A stretch of 64,000 nucleotides of DNA, taken from assembly GCA_954871525.1 (NCBI GenBank), contig CATOZS010000071.1, forward strand, positions 1 through 64,000, given 5' to 3'. The notes under the pieces are model-generated. The model saw only the letters and a list, made by a program, of their open reading frames with translations, did no database searches and had not been told where the DNA came from. Of this stretch, positions 1-10,780 are shown piece by piece. The stretch is from Parietaria judaica (lineage: Eukaryota; Streptophyta; Magnoliopsida; Rosales; Urticaceae). A program made the translations under genes and the position numbers. Position 1 is the first letter of the stretch, and the number at the start of each line of letters is the position of its first letter.

Positions 1-450
1 ATGAGCTCATTAAGCTCAAACGAGCACCGTAAAAAAAAAAAAGATTCGGCCCGAGACGAATGAGCCAAAAAGCCATCATCTCGAATGGGCATGTTAAGTC
101 CCACATAAAAAAATACATAGAGACGTACAGTTTAAGAGGTCATAAGTTACTCTCGTTATTACCAATTAGTTTTAAAGTGGAACCCATGATACTTCACAAA
201 ACACGATAATTGTTACTTATCAAAACAAATGTCGTATCATATTTAATTTTTGGTTTAATTGATCCAACTAGCTAAGTTATTCAATTCCTAGAACATATCA
301 TATTTAACTTTTGGTTTAATTGATCCAACTAGCTAAGTTATTCAATTTCTGGAAGAAACTTATATACAAGTTCAATTATACTGTTTGTTTAATTGGTTTT
401 AAAGAACTTAAAACATTTAACACGTTGAGAAAGGGTAGAAAGTTAATTTG
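1..450. other. AT-rich intron DNA with a 61-bp tandem duplication
   Basis: This stretch lies downstream of exon 2 of the decayed P450 copy and probably belongs to its second intron. No coding segment is visible. Positions 238-298 and 299-350 are two near-identical copies of one segment (shared text 'tttggtttaattgatccaac'), with a repeat period of about 61 bases. The third P450 exon, which carries the heme-binding cysteine, is not present and would be expected to the left of the window. Confidence 0.5.
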
Positions 451-454
451 TTAC

Positions 455-2170
455 CTTCCAGCCTTTAGGAATGTATAACCTTCGTACTTGAAATCACTTA
501 AGGCTTCTCTAAAGCCTCCTTGAATGGGAGGAATGAGCCTCATCACTTCCAATGCTACGTTCCATGAATACTTCATCTTCTGAATATCCTCCCAATTCAA
601 CGCTTCACCATCCTCTTTAGATCTCGCAATCTCTAACTGCTCTGCAAATTGCAATTCAACATTTTATATTGTTGAGTGTGAAGCATACTCAATACGGAAG
701 CACTACCGAGACCACACACAGAGCAGTTGTGGGTATTTCCGCACGAGTTATTTTCCTTAGGGTTATTTTTCGCTTATATGGCTAGTAGCCATCATTAGTG
801 CGTTTTTCTGTAGCACAAAAGAGAGAAGCGAGACTGAGGATATAATCAGAAAACTCTTATTTAGAGATTGATAGTGGATTGAGATTTACAAAGTGACAAG
901 TGGACGCTCCTACTTTGGGAGCGAACCACTATAATTTTGATGTCAATTTTAATTTTGTTTAGCTAATCGTTTTTGAATATGGGGATTTAGGTCAACATTT
1001 TATTCAGCTTAGATATCACCAACCGAATTACGAAAGAGAAAGATTAATAGTACCAAACAAATTTAAATGTAAAAAAAAGCATAAAATAAAAAATATTGAA
1101 AGACGAACAAGGATGTGTTACCACTACGGACTCCCTCGTAAATTTGCGGGTGTTCCCGTGTTCCCCGAGATACTTCACTATGAAGAAATGGCCAAGGACG
1201 GCGAGTTGAACGTGCTGGTCAACAGCCCCATCAGTTTGTCCGCGACTTCATTCTCCGGCATGAGTTGGCCATTCTCATCCGGCGCTGTGATCATGAAAGC
1301 CAAACCATCCGTCATCTTAGCTCCGCCAGCCATGGCCTCTTTCTTCTCCCCGATAAATCTCTGAAGATCCTTCCTCGCCTTCTTTGCCGCTCTCATGCCC
1401 TTATAGAGACGGTTCCCGGAATATTTACCGCCATAACGTGAAGGGCATACATCATCGTGCCCATCAGCTTGGCGAGCCTTTCGACCCTAGCTTCATCTTC
1501 TAGTCCAGCAAAAAACCTGGCCAGTTCAATTTGTTTAAGTAGTTCAACCTGGCTAGTTCATTTTCAACATAATTGTAAAAAAAACAAAGGTAATTATAAA
1601 ATAAAAAAACAGAAACCTGCACGAGAAAGTCAGCACAAGAAGTTTATTCAACCCGTAAACCTCGACGACGTCGTTGCCGGCCCAGCACTCTTCGACGTGT
1701 CCGCCGCACCAACGTGTCCACGTCTTGCATGTATCGCAAGAGCGACTCTGGCCGAGAAACCCTGGGACCTTCACCACCTGGAGCTCTGCTTTCCGTGACG
1801 TAACGTCGGAGTTGGATTTCTGGTACGACCGGAAGAGCCTCTGCTGGGCAAGTGGACGCCACGAGTGGAAGAGCTTGCCTTCATTGGCAGAAATGAACTT
1901 GTGCCCGGCTGTGCCGCACAGAACCACTGTCTTCTCGCCGAAGATCTTCGTCTTGAATATCTTCGGCGAGTACTTTCCCATCCTCTCACTGATGAACATT
2001 CCGTGGGTTTGGTTCACGAAAGCGAGAGTCTCGCCGATAAACGGCCACCCGTAGCTTCCGGGAGGAAGCTCGAGCTTCTTGTTGCCGTTACTAAGAGTGT
2101 ACAGAACGAGGGCTATGGCTGGTAGGCCTAGAGCTAGGGCTAAGGAAAGTATGTAATTGTTGATCTCCAT
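455..2170 (-). pseudogene. CYP716-like cytochrome P450 pseudogene (exons 1 and 2)
   Basis: This is a decayed tandem copy of the intact P450 at 10.8-13.4 kb. Exon 1 starts with the ATG at 2170 and keeps the membrane anchor, the [13 protein letters not shown] proline-rich hinge and the KYSPKIFKT block. Damage visible by comparison with the intact copy: a pair of roughly compensating frameshifts near 1680-1790, an insertion of about 90 bases at roughly 1525-1615 after the SCRF block, and a 1-base deletion near 1181 that turns AISF into AIS followed by a stop. Exon 2 (641-455) retains the ALEVMR helix motif but has a 1-base deletion near its end. Exon 3 is outside the window. A repeat sits in intron 1. 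The non-canonical I-helix text (STFNSPS) matches the intact paralog, so that change predates the duplication. A functional protein is not possible. Confidence 0.9.
665..1005. repeat. Dispersed repeat in intron 1 of the P450 pseudogene
   Basis: This segment shares long interrupted blocks with 11.54-12.02 kb, for example 'ccttagggttatttttcgct' here and 'gccctagggttatgttttgc' there, then the 'gtggac' and 'gggagcgaacc' blocks. It sits in intron 1 here but in intron 2 of the intact copy, so the two copies inserted independently. It may be a solo LTR (TG near 670, CA near 997), but I found no clean target-site duplication. Confidence 0.5.
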
Positions 2171-2212
2171 GGTTTAGTGTCTAACGGTGAGATTGACTTT
2201 GTGAATCTGTAT

Positions 2213-2224
2213 CTTTTATAAATG
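2213..2224 (-). promoter_or_regulatory. TATA-like box of the P450 pseudogene
   Basis: Read on the minus strand, this is CATTTATAAAAG, about 45 bases upstream of the pseudogene ATG. It aligns with the TATA box of the intact copy at 13462-13473. Similarity between the two copies continues to about 2.42 kb, so the duplication included the proximal promoter. Confidence 0.45.
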
Positions 2225-2577
2225 TGAAATATTCATTTATTTATTTCCATTTTAGTGTAAATTAGGTTTAATCTTTTATATCTAAAGAATTTTGTTTTAT
2301 GCCGAGTATAGTTGAATTGAATTGAAGCTTGGAATCTCAACTCATTGATACTACAAGAGTAGTCCAAATTGAGCTAGTCCTTCTTGCAATCATCAATTAA
2401 TGACAAAAGTTAGAAGGATGAACGAATTAGTGATGCTATGATTTTGCACAAAATACGATTCTAAATGGCCGGCTGGCCAGTTCAGTTGTACTTAATAATT
2501 AACCTAAGAAAGTTATAATTTTAAATAGGTTATAAATGGGATCAGCTCAATGGTTAATAATAATAACAATAATAATA

Positions 2578-2801
2578 AGTGGCGGAACCAGATATTTTAT
2601 TTCGGGGGGTAAGATGTAATTTTTTGGTCAAAAATTACATTTACAGGGGGTTATTTTTAAATTTTAGAGAAACTTTGGGGGGTTAATGTAAAATTTTATA
2701 TGTGTTTACACTAAAATTATATAAAACTATACCATACTAACACTAATTTTTTATTTTTGATTGAGAGTAGTTTGAACCCCACCACCCTTGAGTGTGCTTC
2801 C

Positions 2802-2803
<2 letters not shown>
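2578..2803. mobile_element. Degenerate hAT-type MITE
   Basis: The left end reads 'gtggcggaaccag', matching the terminal motif of the better preserved element at 8982-9209. The interior has the same G-run and C-run blocks. The right end is eroded, ending around 'gtgcttccg', and runs directly into an AAT microsatellite. No clean target duplication is visible. Confidence 0.5.

Positions 2804-2862
<59 letters not shown>
2803..2862. repeat. (AAT)n microsatellite
   Basis: About 19 uninterrupted AAT units. On the opposite strand it reads as an artificial poly-tyrosine or poly-leucine frame, which is not a gene. Confidence 0.95.
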
Positions 2863-2865
<3 letters not shown>

Positions 2866-2993
2866 CAAAAACAAGAAACAAGAAACAAAAACACAAAGAC
2901 AAATAGACTGCCAATTAACCTAAGAAAGTAATAATTAAAAATAGGATTTATATACATATATATTGGATTAGATGAGTGGTTTATGAAAATAAT

Positions 2994-3600
2994 TGTAGAG
3001 GGCGATTTTTACCGCCTTGCAGTCACAAGGAAAACCGTAAAGAACGCAATAAAAATATATACACGATTATTCCCTGATTTATTTATCCCGAAAGGACTCG
3101 GTTTTCCCTGTTTATTAGCTTGGACAATCGAAGAATAATGATAAGGATATGATTTGATGCCGCACCACGCCGCTCTCGACGAGGCTGCCTACGTACCCGG
3201 CGAACCAGGATCAGGTCATCACGTAGTTCAATGGGTTTTGGCTTGATCTCTTCATTCCTTTTCTTCTCTATTTCGTTGGTTTTCTTCTCTTTTTCTCTTC
3301 TCTTCTTACTCTTCTCTTTCTTTCTTCTCTACTTGGCTGAATGTCTCTCGGCTGATTTTTTTTGGATCCCCTCTTAATGAGGTTTCTTTTATTATTTATA
3401 GGGTTAGGGTTTATTGAGCCTTTTCACTTTGGGCTTTTTCTGCGAATTGGGCCTTTCTTCATGGGTTAAGCCTTCCTTCACAAACTGGGCTTTTATGTTG
3501 ACTATGGTCAACATATTTCTTGCCTCTATTCGACGTCGTTTTTGGGCCATAATGGCACGCGTTATGTTAAGGATGGATTTGACGAAATCTGACATCAACA
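2994..3600. mobile_element. Probable solo LTR
   Basis: The 607-bp segment begins with TG and ends with CA, and is bounded by the 5-base direct repeat 'ataat' on both sides (2989-2993 and 3601-3605). It includes a long pyrimidine-rich tract (about 3245-3330) and a TATTTATAG motif near 3395. There is no matching partner LTR or coding region beside it. The flanking repeat lies in AAT-rich DNA, so the target duplication could be coincidental. Confidence 0.45.
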
Positions 3601-3978
3601 ATAATAATAATAGTAGTAATAATCGGACAATGCATCCTGATTGACCGTCGTCGCTTGCACATTAAGTGCTTGTAACCATATTTTTTTTTATTTACGTGTC
3701 GTTTTCAGGTGCAGCTCTCACTCGTACGTAGCTCCGCCCCTTGTTAAGAACAAATCATCGTGAATCGTGATTTGTATGAAAGACTATTTTATTACCTTCT
3801 TCTTTGTTAATTAAAAAGAAACTAAAGTGCCTGCCAAGTTCCAACAAATCTAGCAAAATAAAACAAATCTAATTGACCATAACGTCTTGTATGTCTTGTA
3901 TATGTGTGTATATATATACACACACAAACACACAATATATCATCAGACAGTATCAAACTGGTATTACACGAGACGGCC

Positions 3979-6151
3979 ATGGCAGCACAAAACTTGGGTG
4001 GCTACGACCGAACAAAGGAATTGAAGGAATTTGACGAGTCAAAGGTCGGAGTCAAAGGATTGGTGGATTCTGGAATCACTTCCATTCCAAGAATCTTCGT
4101 TCATCCACTGGAAGAATCACTCTCTAACGTAGCTAAGGTCTCCGATCATAAATCGAGGACGTCGATCTCGATCCCGGTGATCGACTTATTGGGGATCGAA
4201 TCCCCATCTGCCCGTCCGAGGATCATTGACCAGGTCAAAACCGCTGCAAAAATGTTGGGATTCTTCCAGGTAAGGATGAAATCGGTATCCGTAGTGGTGA
4301 ATTTTATTATGAAAAACTAAATTCCGCCCACTTTAATATTTTTTTTTTATAGGTAAAACCGGAGAGAAAATGTTCCCAGTTTTGTTTTTTAGACTGACTA
4401 CTGCATTTATTTCTAATTGACGGCCCCTACTTCAAGGTAGTCAACCACGGGATTCCGCTCTCCGTCCAAGACGACACTATCTCGGCTATCAAAGCCTTCC
4501 ACGAGCTCCCTGGCAACGCCAAGTCACAATACTATCACCGGTTGCGGGGCGGGAGCAAGTTTAAGTATATCAGCAACAACGACCTCTACGAATCCAATGC
4601 TGCCAGCTGGCGCGATACTATTCAGGTTGTGGCGGCACCGGAGATTCCGCCGCCCGAGAGCTTGCCAGAGGTTTTTCAGCGAGAGGTGGGCGAGTGGATC
4701 ACAAGTGCGACCGGCGTGGCGGCAGCGCTGGTGGAGGTGCTGTCGGAGGGGCTGGGGCTGGAGAGAGGGAGGCTCAGCGAGCTCTCGCTACTAGCGAGCA
4801 GGGTGTTTCTAGGTCACTACTACCCTTACTGCCCAGAGCCCGATCGAACGGTGGGGATCACGACTCACACGGACGCTTCGGTTTTGACGGTTCTGAAGCA
4901 AAGCCAGCTTCCGGGGCTTCAGGTGATGAGTGAGCAAGGCGTCTGGGTGGACGTGAAGCCTCAGCCTGAGGCCTTGATCGTCAACATCGGTGACTTGTTT
5001 CAGGTACATATTCTCTTGATAATTATATTCATACATTTAACATATATACATATATATATTTATAATTGAACTTCATGTATTGTTGATGAATTTTTCTTCC
5101 TATATTAGTTCTATTTAATTTTTAAACAAGATACTGAAATCGTGAACAAAGTAGTCTCACATCTTAAATATTTTGATTTTGAAGGTTGAAAAAAAGTGTT
5201 AGTATTAGATTATTATCTTAACTTTATTTCTATCCTGTAGAGGTACTCAAATTGGATCAGTGATCGATTTCTAGGTTTCGTCGTAAACCTAATTGGTTAC
5301 TTCCAATTACGCAAATCAATAGTTCAAACCGCACTCAAAGTTTTATTTTTTAATATTTTAATGTAGGTTATTTGTTATTGTTTTATTTTATTGAATGAAA
5401 AATTATTTTATTGAAAGGACGTTTCGCACAACAACTATAAGAAAGCCTTGATTGATTATTATGTTAATAATACCAATAATTTTCTCACGGGGAAAGAAAG
5501 TTCTCAAAATCAAAATTGATTAAGTCTTATTTTCGATTAAGTATAAATGCCTCAAGAAAATTATGGAGCGGTTTAGCTACAATATTTATTGAAAAATATA
5601 TAATAGGGAGACCTTACTACATTAATTTTATTAGCATATTTGTATTTCAAAACGCTCATGGCATCATATATTTGAATGAAAAAGTGAGTATATAAATTTG
5701 ATTTCTACTTTTACTTTAAAATTTAATTTTTCTTTTGTCAAGTGCCCAAAATTTTTACTCCGCCTAGGGCATGTTAAAATTCAGGGCCGGCCTTATCTTA
5801 TTAAAAAATATTTAAATATATATATATATATATCTCTTATAAAAGTAAAAAAAAAAAAAAGCAAATATGATAAATGCTTTGATATAATATTATCAGGTTT
5901 TGTCCAACGGCGAGTACAAGAGTGCGCAACACAGAGTGCTTGCCAACTCTTGCAAGGAACCTCGGATATCCGCAGTCATGTTCTTCTTCGGAGACAAACT
6001 GAAAGGCGGGGGATTTTACGGGCCGTTGCCTGAGTTGGTGTCGCCGGAAAAACCAGCTAGGTATCGGAATTTCACGGTAGAAGAGTTCCTTCAGCCTTTT
6101 GCCAAAGAAGCATTGGGCAACAATACTTTGGTAGGGAGGTTCAAAATATAA
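3979..6151 (+). CDS. 2-oxoglutarate/Fe(II)-dependent dioxygenase (ACC-oxidase-homolog group), gene 1
   Basis: Three exons, 3979-4269, 4437-5003 and 5897-6151, encode about 370 residues, the usual length for this family. Plant 2OGDs couple oxidation of a substrate to decarboxylation of 2-oxoglutarate, usually in the cytosol. Visible parts: an N-terminal DIOX_N-type domain with the TGVKGLxDSG-like signature (here [11 protein letters not shown]), the VVNHGIP motif opening exon 2, the iron ligands His241, Asp243 (THTD) and His298 (AQHRV), and the 2-oxoglutarate-binding Arg309-x-Ser311. All introns are phase 0 with GT-AG borders. The ATG at 3979 (MAAQNLGG) is preferred over an in-frame ATG at 3904 because the extra 25 residues look like leader. 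A TATA-like 'gtatatatatacac' lies at 3908-3921. The family includes deacetoxyvindoline 4-hydroxylase and many uncharacterised 'ACC oxidase homologs'; the substrate cannot be read from sequence. The gene looks intact. Confidence 0.9.
5757..5800. mobile_element. Relic end of a GGCCGGCC-type MITE in intron 2 of 2OGD gene 1
   Basis: The text 'aaaattcagggccggcctta' matches the right end of the complete element at 13923-14115. Only this end is recognisable. It lies inside the 893-bp second intron, which is otherwise AT-rich. Confidence 0.4.
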
Positions 6152-7090
6152 CCACCGTATACAATCTCGCAATGCTGTTGTCTGTATTTGCAATGAATAA
6201 TGTAAAATACATTATAATATATGTAATGAATAATGTAAAATATAATGTTATTTATTAATAAAAGCAGTTCACAATCTCTCATGTTTCCAATATAATTTTG
6301 CTTAAAACTGCACTGATTAGTCTAAGAGTTTCAGCTGAGCATATGGCTTGACTCTAAAAACTGAGTTTCATTGATTTTATTTTATTTTTCTTGGCGACTG
6401 AAAGATCTCCCTCAAAATTGTAGCTATTATTATTTAATCAGTCGATCCTTAAAAAAAAAACAATGTTCCTAAATATTCAATAGAAAATATTCCCCTTGAA
6501 CAACTTGTTGACCAAAAATAAGTCTCAAAATCTACCTCTAAAATTTTATAGAATTTTCTTTCAATCACAATTATGAGTATTTTTCGGAGCCTAGAAAAAT
6601 TACAATCCAACCCAAAAAACACACTCACGAGGCTTGCCCACGAAGACGACCCAAGCTCGGTCTAAAAAAGTCAATAGATCCTAGTCTAAAAAATATCATG
6701 TAAAGTCAACTTAAGCCCGATAAAAAATACACCATTCCACTATAATCGTTGCATACTTTTTTTGTATCAACACAATGTTTAGGGATTTAATATAGCATTA
6801 TTATTAAGAATTTATTAATGAGATATCAAAGGATTCCCAAAGATTGTCGTTTCTCTAGAGTTTAATTTTGTATTTCGCTTTTAGTATTTTTCTATTAATC
6901 TCATAAAAGTTATTAAAAAAATTTATTGTCTCTAACATGACCGTTTGTGTTTACTTTCTCTTTATCTTGTTTCCTCGTGGATACGACTCCGTTTTTCTTG
7001 TGCTATACACCGGTCGCTTAAAGAGAAAACTTTTTGAGCATGATCACCTACCAATATTAATTAATACACTTGAATTTAATATTGTATCGC
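6152..7090. other. AT-rich 3' flank of 2OGD gene 1 with an LTR relic
   Basis: No gene is visible. Positions 6571-6745 carry a diverged fragment of the LTR family that bounds the element at 36.3-40.5 kb: 'gtatttttcggagcctagaa' here matches 'gtatttttcgaagcctagaa' there, followed by degraded remnants of the AAAGTCAA-rich part. The rest is low-complexity AT DNA. Confidence 0.55.
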
Positions 7091-7200
7091 AGGGTTTACT
7101 TAGTGAATCCCTTTTCGACTCCTTTAACATCCCGATTAGTTCTGCTTCTACCGAAGAATTAGTGGAAAATAATGGTCATATTTTCTGCCGAAGAAATCAT
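7091..7200 (+). pseudogene. Relic of a SABATH methyltransferase last exon
   Basis: After an acceptor-like 'atcgcag', the plus strand reads GLLSESLFDSFNIPIS and then EELVENNGHIF. This matches the start of exon 3 of both intact SABATH genes ([16 protein letters not shown], then [14 protein letters not shown]), including the exact intron/exon border. Homology stops after about 110 bases, no other exon is recognisable nearby, and the orientation is opposite to the intact genes. It is a remnant of a third SABATH copy. Confidence 0.75.
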
Positions 7201-8480
7201 TGGATTAGTGGAAAAAATAAATTAAGAATATTATGGCTTTTTGTGTGTTAGTCATTTATAAGTTTCGAATTCATAAATCAGTTATATAAATAAAAATAAC
7301 AATTGCTCTTATGTTATTTTGAAGAAAATTTTATTCGAATCAAATTTTAAAAAGACTGCTACTCGAGTAATTATGTAATATTATCTTATTATTGAAAGTG
7401 ATTTTAAAAATAATTATGTATATTATATTTATTTACAGTTATTTTATAATTAATTATATATTATTCCTACATTGAATTATTAATTTATATACCGAGTGGG
7501 AGTTATAATTTTTTTAATTTTGAATTTTTAATGAATAAATCATTTAGTTAGTTGGGATCGGAGAAAAAATAATTGGATAAAATTAATTAATTTATTGAGT
7601 GTGAGAGCAATATTTATCACATCCAATAAATATATTAAATTGCTACTACCAACTATTCATCAATATGAGACAGATATTATATATATAGTTAGTAACTTAG
7701 TATAGGGGCCAAGATATGCATACATATTTTACAAGGTGTAATTTAATTTTTATGTTTTATAGTCAAGAGCTTTGATATTAAATCTAAATCGTAAGACTAT
7801 TTTGTATATTCTGTTATCGGCCAAATCATTTGTAGAATATATATAGATTGAGTCAGACTTAATCAACAACGTCATTATATATTTGTAGTCAACCAAGGAG
7901 CGGTGGATTATATTTAATAAATTGAGGGTCATTCTCATTCCTGACTTATTTAACATTTAGAATAAATTTTCCAAGTTCCAACAAATATAAACTGTTAGAA
8001 AGTGTTTTCTAAAAATTTTGACGTTTTTTCTAGCTAGTTGTAAACGAAGGACAAACAGAGCTATACACTAAATCGTGGTTTAACATATATAATAGGTTTA
8101 TATAATATTCAGCCAGCACCTTATAAATCTCAATCCTCGAAACAGTCATTCAAACTTTTTATATACGACATATTATTTGTTGTTTTATGATTTATCAGTG
8201 ATATATTCTATGGTGTATTATTATCGTTTGTCAGGGTTCATTTGTACTTTGAGATTCACAGATGAAGAATGAGAACTTTTTGGTTCACAAGTATAAATAA
8301 ACATCCCCTATATAAATAAAGTAACAAAGCGATTTAAAGGAAAATAATATGATAAGGCAGTAAATGCCATAATTCCGGTGATTAAATAAGTTAATAAAGG
8401 AATCATAATATTCGAAATTAACTTGCATAATACTTGACTTTAAAGCAGAAAATTGTGCCAGCCGGAATCCAATATCCAAA
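7201..8480. other. AT-rich DNA, no gene seen
   Basis: Very AT-rich sequence. I see no coding segment, RNA gene or complete transposon here. Confidence 0.5.
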
Positions 8481-8489
8481 TTATTCTCA

Positions 8490-8830
8490 TGAGCTCGGGG
8501 AAATTCGTCCTTGAATTTCTTGGGGCGTGGTGCAACTAGGAAAATCGGCTTATCAGTTGGCTATCCGCTTCGCTTTTGCGCAGACTCGTAATGAGGCTAG
8601 TCGGATACCTCGTTAAGAAGATGCTTGGAAATTTTCTTGGGTATCTCCTCCAGACCAATAAATCATTGCAAATACTTACTTCACACGATGTTCTTGAACC
8701 AATTCCATGAGAATTCTACCTGGTTGGAACTTGTTCGGCCCGCTCGGCGTGGCCGTTTCGGTGGCCTTTGCTTGGCGCCAAAATAATCACGCCATTGATC
8801 ACACGATGTTCCTATGGGTTTTGAAGATAA
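8490..8830 (+). mobile_element. LINE-type retrotransposon fragment (putative)
   Basis: With stops and frame changes, the plus strand contains AYQLAIRFAFAQ, DAWKFSW and IDHTMFLW. These resemble the C-terminal zinc-knuckle (zf-RVT) region of plant LINEs (patterns such as SAYxLA, WKxLW and ETxDHxxFxC). GC content is higher than in the flanks. It is badly degraded, and the call rests on short motifs. Confidence 0.35.
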
Positions 8831-8981
8831 GTATGCTAGTTATAAGGTGTGCAACTTGAAGAAATGTTTACAAAGGTATAAAACTTCGAGTCTAGTTCAA
8901 AAGATTCAGGTGGTTTAAAAAACAAAAACAAAAAGACTTTTCTTAATCTCAAGTCGATCAAACCTTGTTTACCAGAGAGAT

Positions 8982-9209
8982 CAGTGGCGGAAGTATTTAG
9001 AAAGGGGAGGTGGTTGAAACCACCCCCTCCAAAAAAAAAATTGTACAATAATGCCCTATTTTTATTTTTTTTAGTGTAATTTCATATAAAATTTTAGTCC
9101 AGCCCCCCTTAACTATCACCAAAATTTAAATATAACCCCCTCAAGTTAAGTTTTGACAAAAAAAATTATATCTAGCCCCCCCGGTACATAATTCCTGGTT
9201 CCGCCACTG
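8982..9209. mobile_element. hAT-type MITE with 8-bp target duplication
   Basis: The 228-bp element has terminal inverted repeats CAGTGGCGGAA / TTCCGCCACTG. It is flanked by perfect 8-base duplications 'agagagat' at 8974-8981 and 9210-9217, as expected for hAT transposition. The interior is non-coding with C-rich and A-rich runs. A degraded relative sits at 2578-2803. Confidence 0.85.
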
Positions 9210-9289
9210 AGAGAGATTTATAATGTGATAAAGTCACAATTCTTATAGCTCATGTCGATTGCACCATTCTCACATGCGATGATGAAGTT

Positions 9290-9990
9290 GAAATGGCCTT
9301 TGTCATATCAAGTATTTTTTGGGTATGAAAATGACAAGATCAAGTAATGGCATCTCTGTGTCTCGGAGAAAGTATGTGTCCGATCTTCAATCTAAAACTG
9401 ATATATTCGAATGCAAACAAGTGTAGATAAATTAGGTACACACATGCCTTGTGGTAAAGCGTATATATCTGTCAAATACTCGTACTTATATCGGCTTTTC
9501 AATCACCGTGGTTGGTAAATTCATGAACAATCCTCTTCGTGAGCACGTGGAGGCTGTGAATAAGATTCTAAGGTATCTTAAAGGTGATCTTGGAGGGGAT
9601 TGGTCTTTGGAAAATCTACGTCTAGAGGTATTGAAGACCTTATAGATGTTGATAGGGAAAAATCGATTACAAAGAAGATCTACTTTAGCAACAAGCAAGT
9701 AGTCGTGGGTTGAAGCGATTCTGTATATGAATACAGTGCACTTGCACGAGGAATCTTCGAGAAAATGTTGTCGAAGATATTATTAAAAGAATTGAAAGTA
9801 AGGATCGAAAGTCCAATCAACATGAAAAACGACAGTCAATCAACCATAGCTAAGATTCTCATTCATCATGATCGAACGAAGCACGTCGAGATTGATAACC
9901 AGTACATTAGTGAGTAGAAAACAGGACGCTAACGTTGAGCTATGTTCGCTCGAAAGATCAGGCAACCAACATTCTCACCAAATCTTTTTA
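9290..9990 (+). mobile_element. Decayed Copia polymerase fragment (RT end and RNase H)
   Basis: The plus strand holds broken Copia motifs in order: FLGMKMTRSSNGISVSRRKY (about 9312-9371), a TRTYIGFSITVVGKFMNNPL block and VNKILRYLKG (9480-9590), then HHDRTKHVEID (near 9870) and a closing ATNILTKS (near 9965). Stops and frameshifts separate them. No LTRs are found around it. It is unrelated in state to the young Copia element at 45-53 kb. Confidence 0.8.
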
Positions 9991-10009
9991 TAGTCTTTAA
10001 CTTTCACCT

Positions 10010-10780
10010 TGTATGTTTCAATAGTTGCATATACTACCCAACTTGTGTATAGGGACTTAGAATTTGTAAGTACTTTTTAATAGTATGTTCGACCGTGTAT
10101 GATGATTGATAATATATAATCATATTATATTTCAAAAACTCATTATGGCCTATTTAATTGCTAGAATCTCATTTTTCTATTTGAGACTTAATTACATGCC
10201 CTTTAAAATGGGAGTTATTGGGCTCACTTAATCTTGAGAAGATTTTATTTGAACGAGTACTCATTTTAGTTTAACTGGCGATGATACCATGAAGAGTATC
10301 ACAAGGGTGTATAATCTATGACTTTTCTAAACTGACTTCTGAGTTCCGAAAAAAAAAAAAAAAACAATTCTAAGTTTACACAATAAAAGAAACACACACG
10401 TTTCCACTACTAAACGACAAGGCAGCAAACTACAAGTACAACACCACACTCTCAACGCAGGCACTGTAATATACTTACTCACAACTAATTAATCTTAGAA
10501 AAAGAAAGCAACTAATTAAACTAATTAATCCTACGAAAGCTCAACTACTTCATATGGTCTATGGAATAAGAAGACCAAAGTATAACTAAAGTCCATGCAG
10601 TAGTGCAGCTCCACTTCTTCCATAAAGCCTCGAACGTGAGGTTCTTGAAATATTATTTGACCAAGTCCAGATTCATGTTTGACTTATTCACGTATGACAA
10701 TACGTACTTATTTACGCCTGACGTGATACATTTTACACATGCAGGTACGTAATGTATCATGCATGGAACACAATACGTAC
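10010..10780. other. 3' flank of the P450 gene, no gene seen
   Basis: AT-rich DNA downstream of the P450 stop codon (minus strand). It probably includes the 3' untranslated region. A 15-base A-run lies near 10350. Nothing else is recognisable. Confidence 0.4.

Noticed and set aside
2717..2957. Poly-tyrosine and poly-leucine frames
   Set aside because: They are translations of the AAT microsatellite. The same applies to Tyr-Ile frames at 26978-27160 and 29120-29308 from AT repeats.
3904..3978. Upstream in-frame ATG of 2OGD gene 1
   Set aside because: The added residues (starting MCIYIHTQTHN) come from an AT/CA-rich leader, overlap the TATA-like region, and are absent from paralogs.
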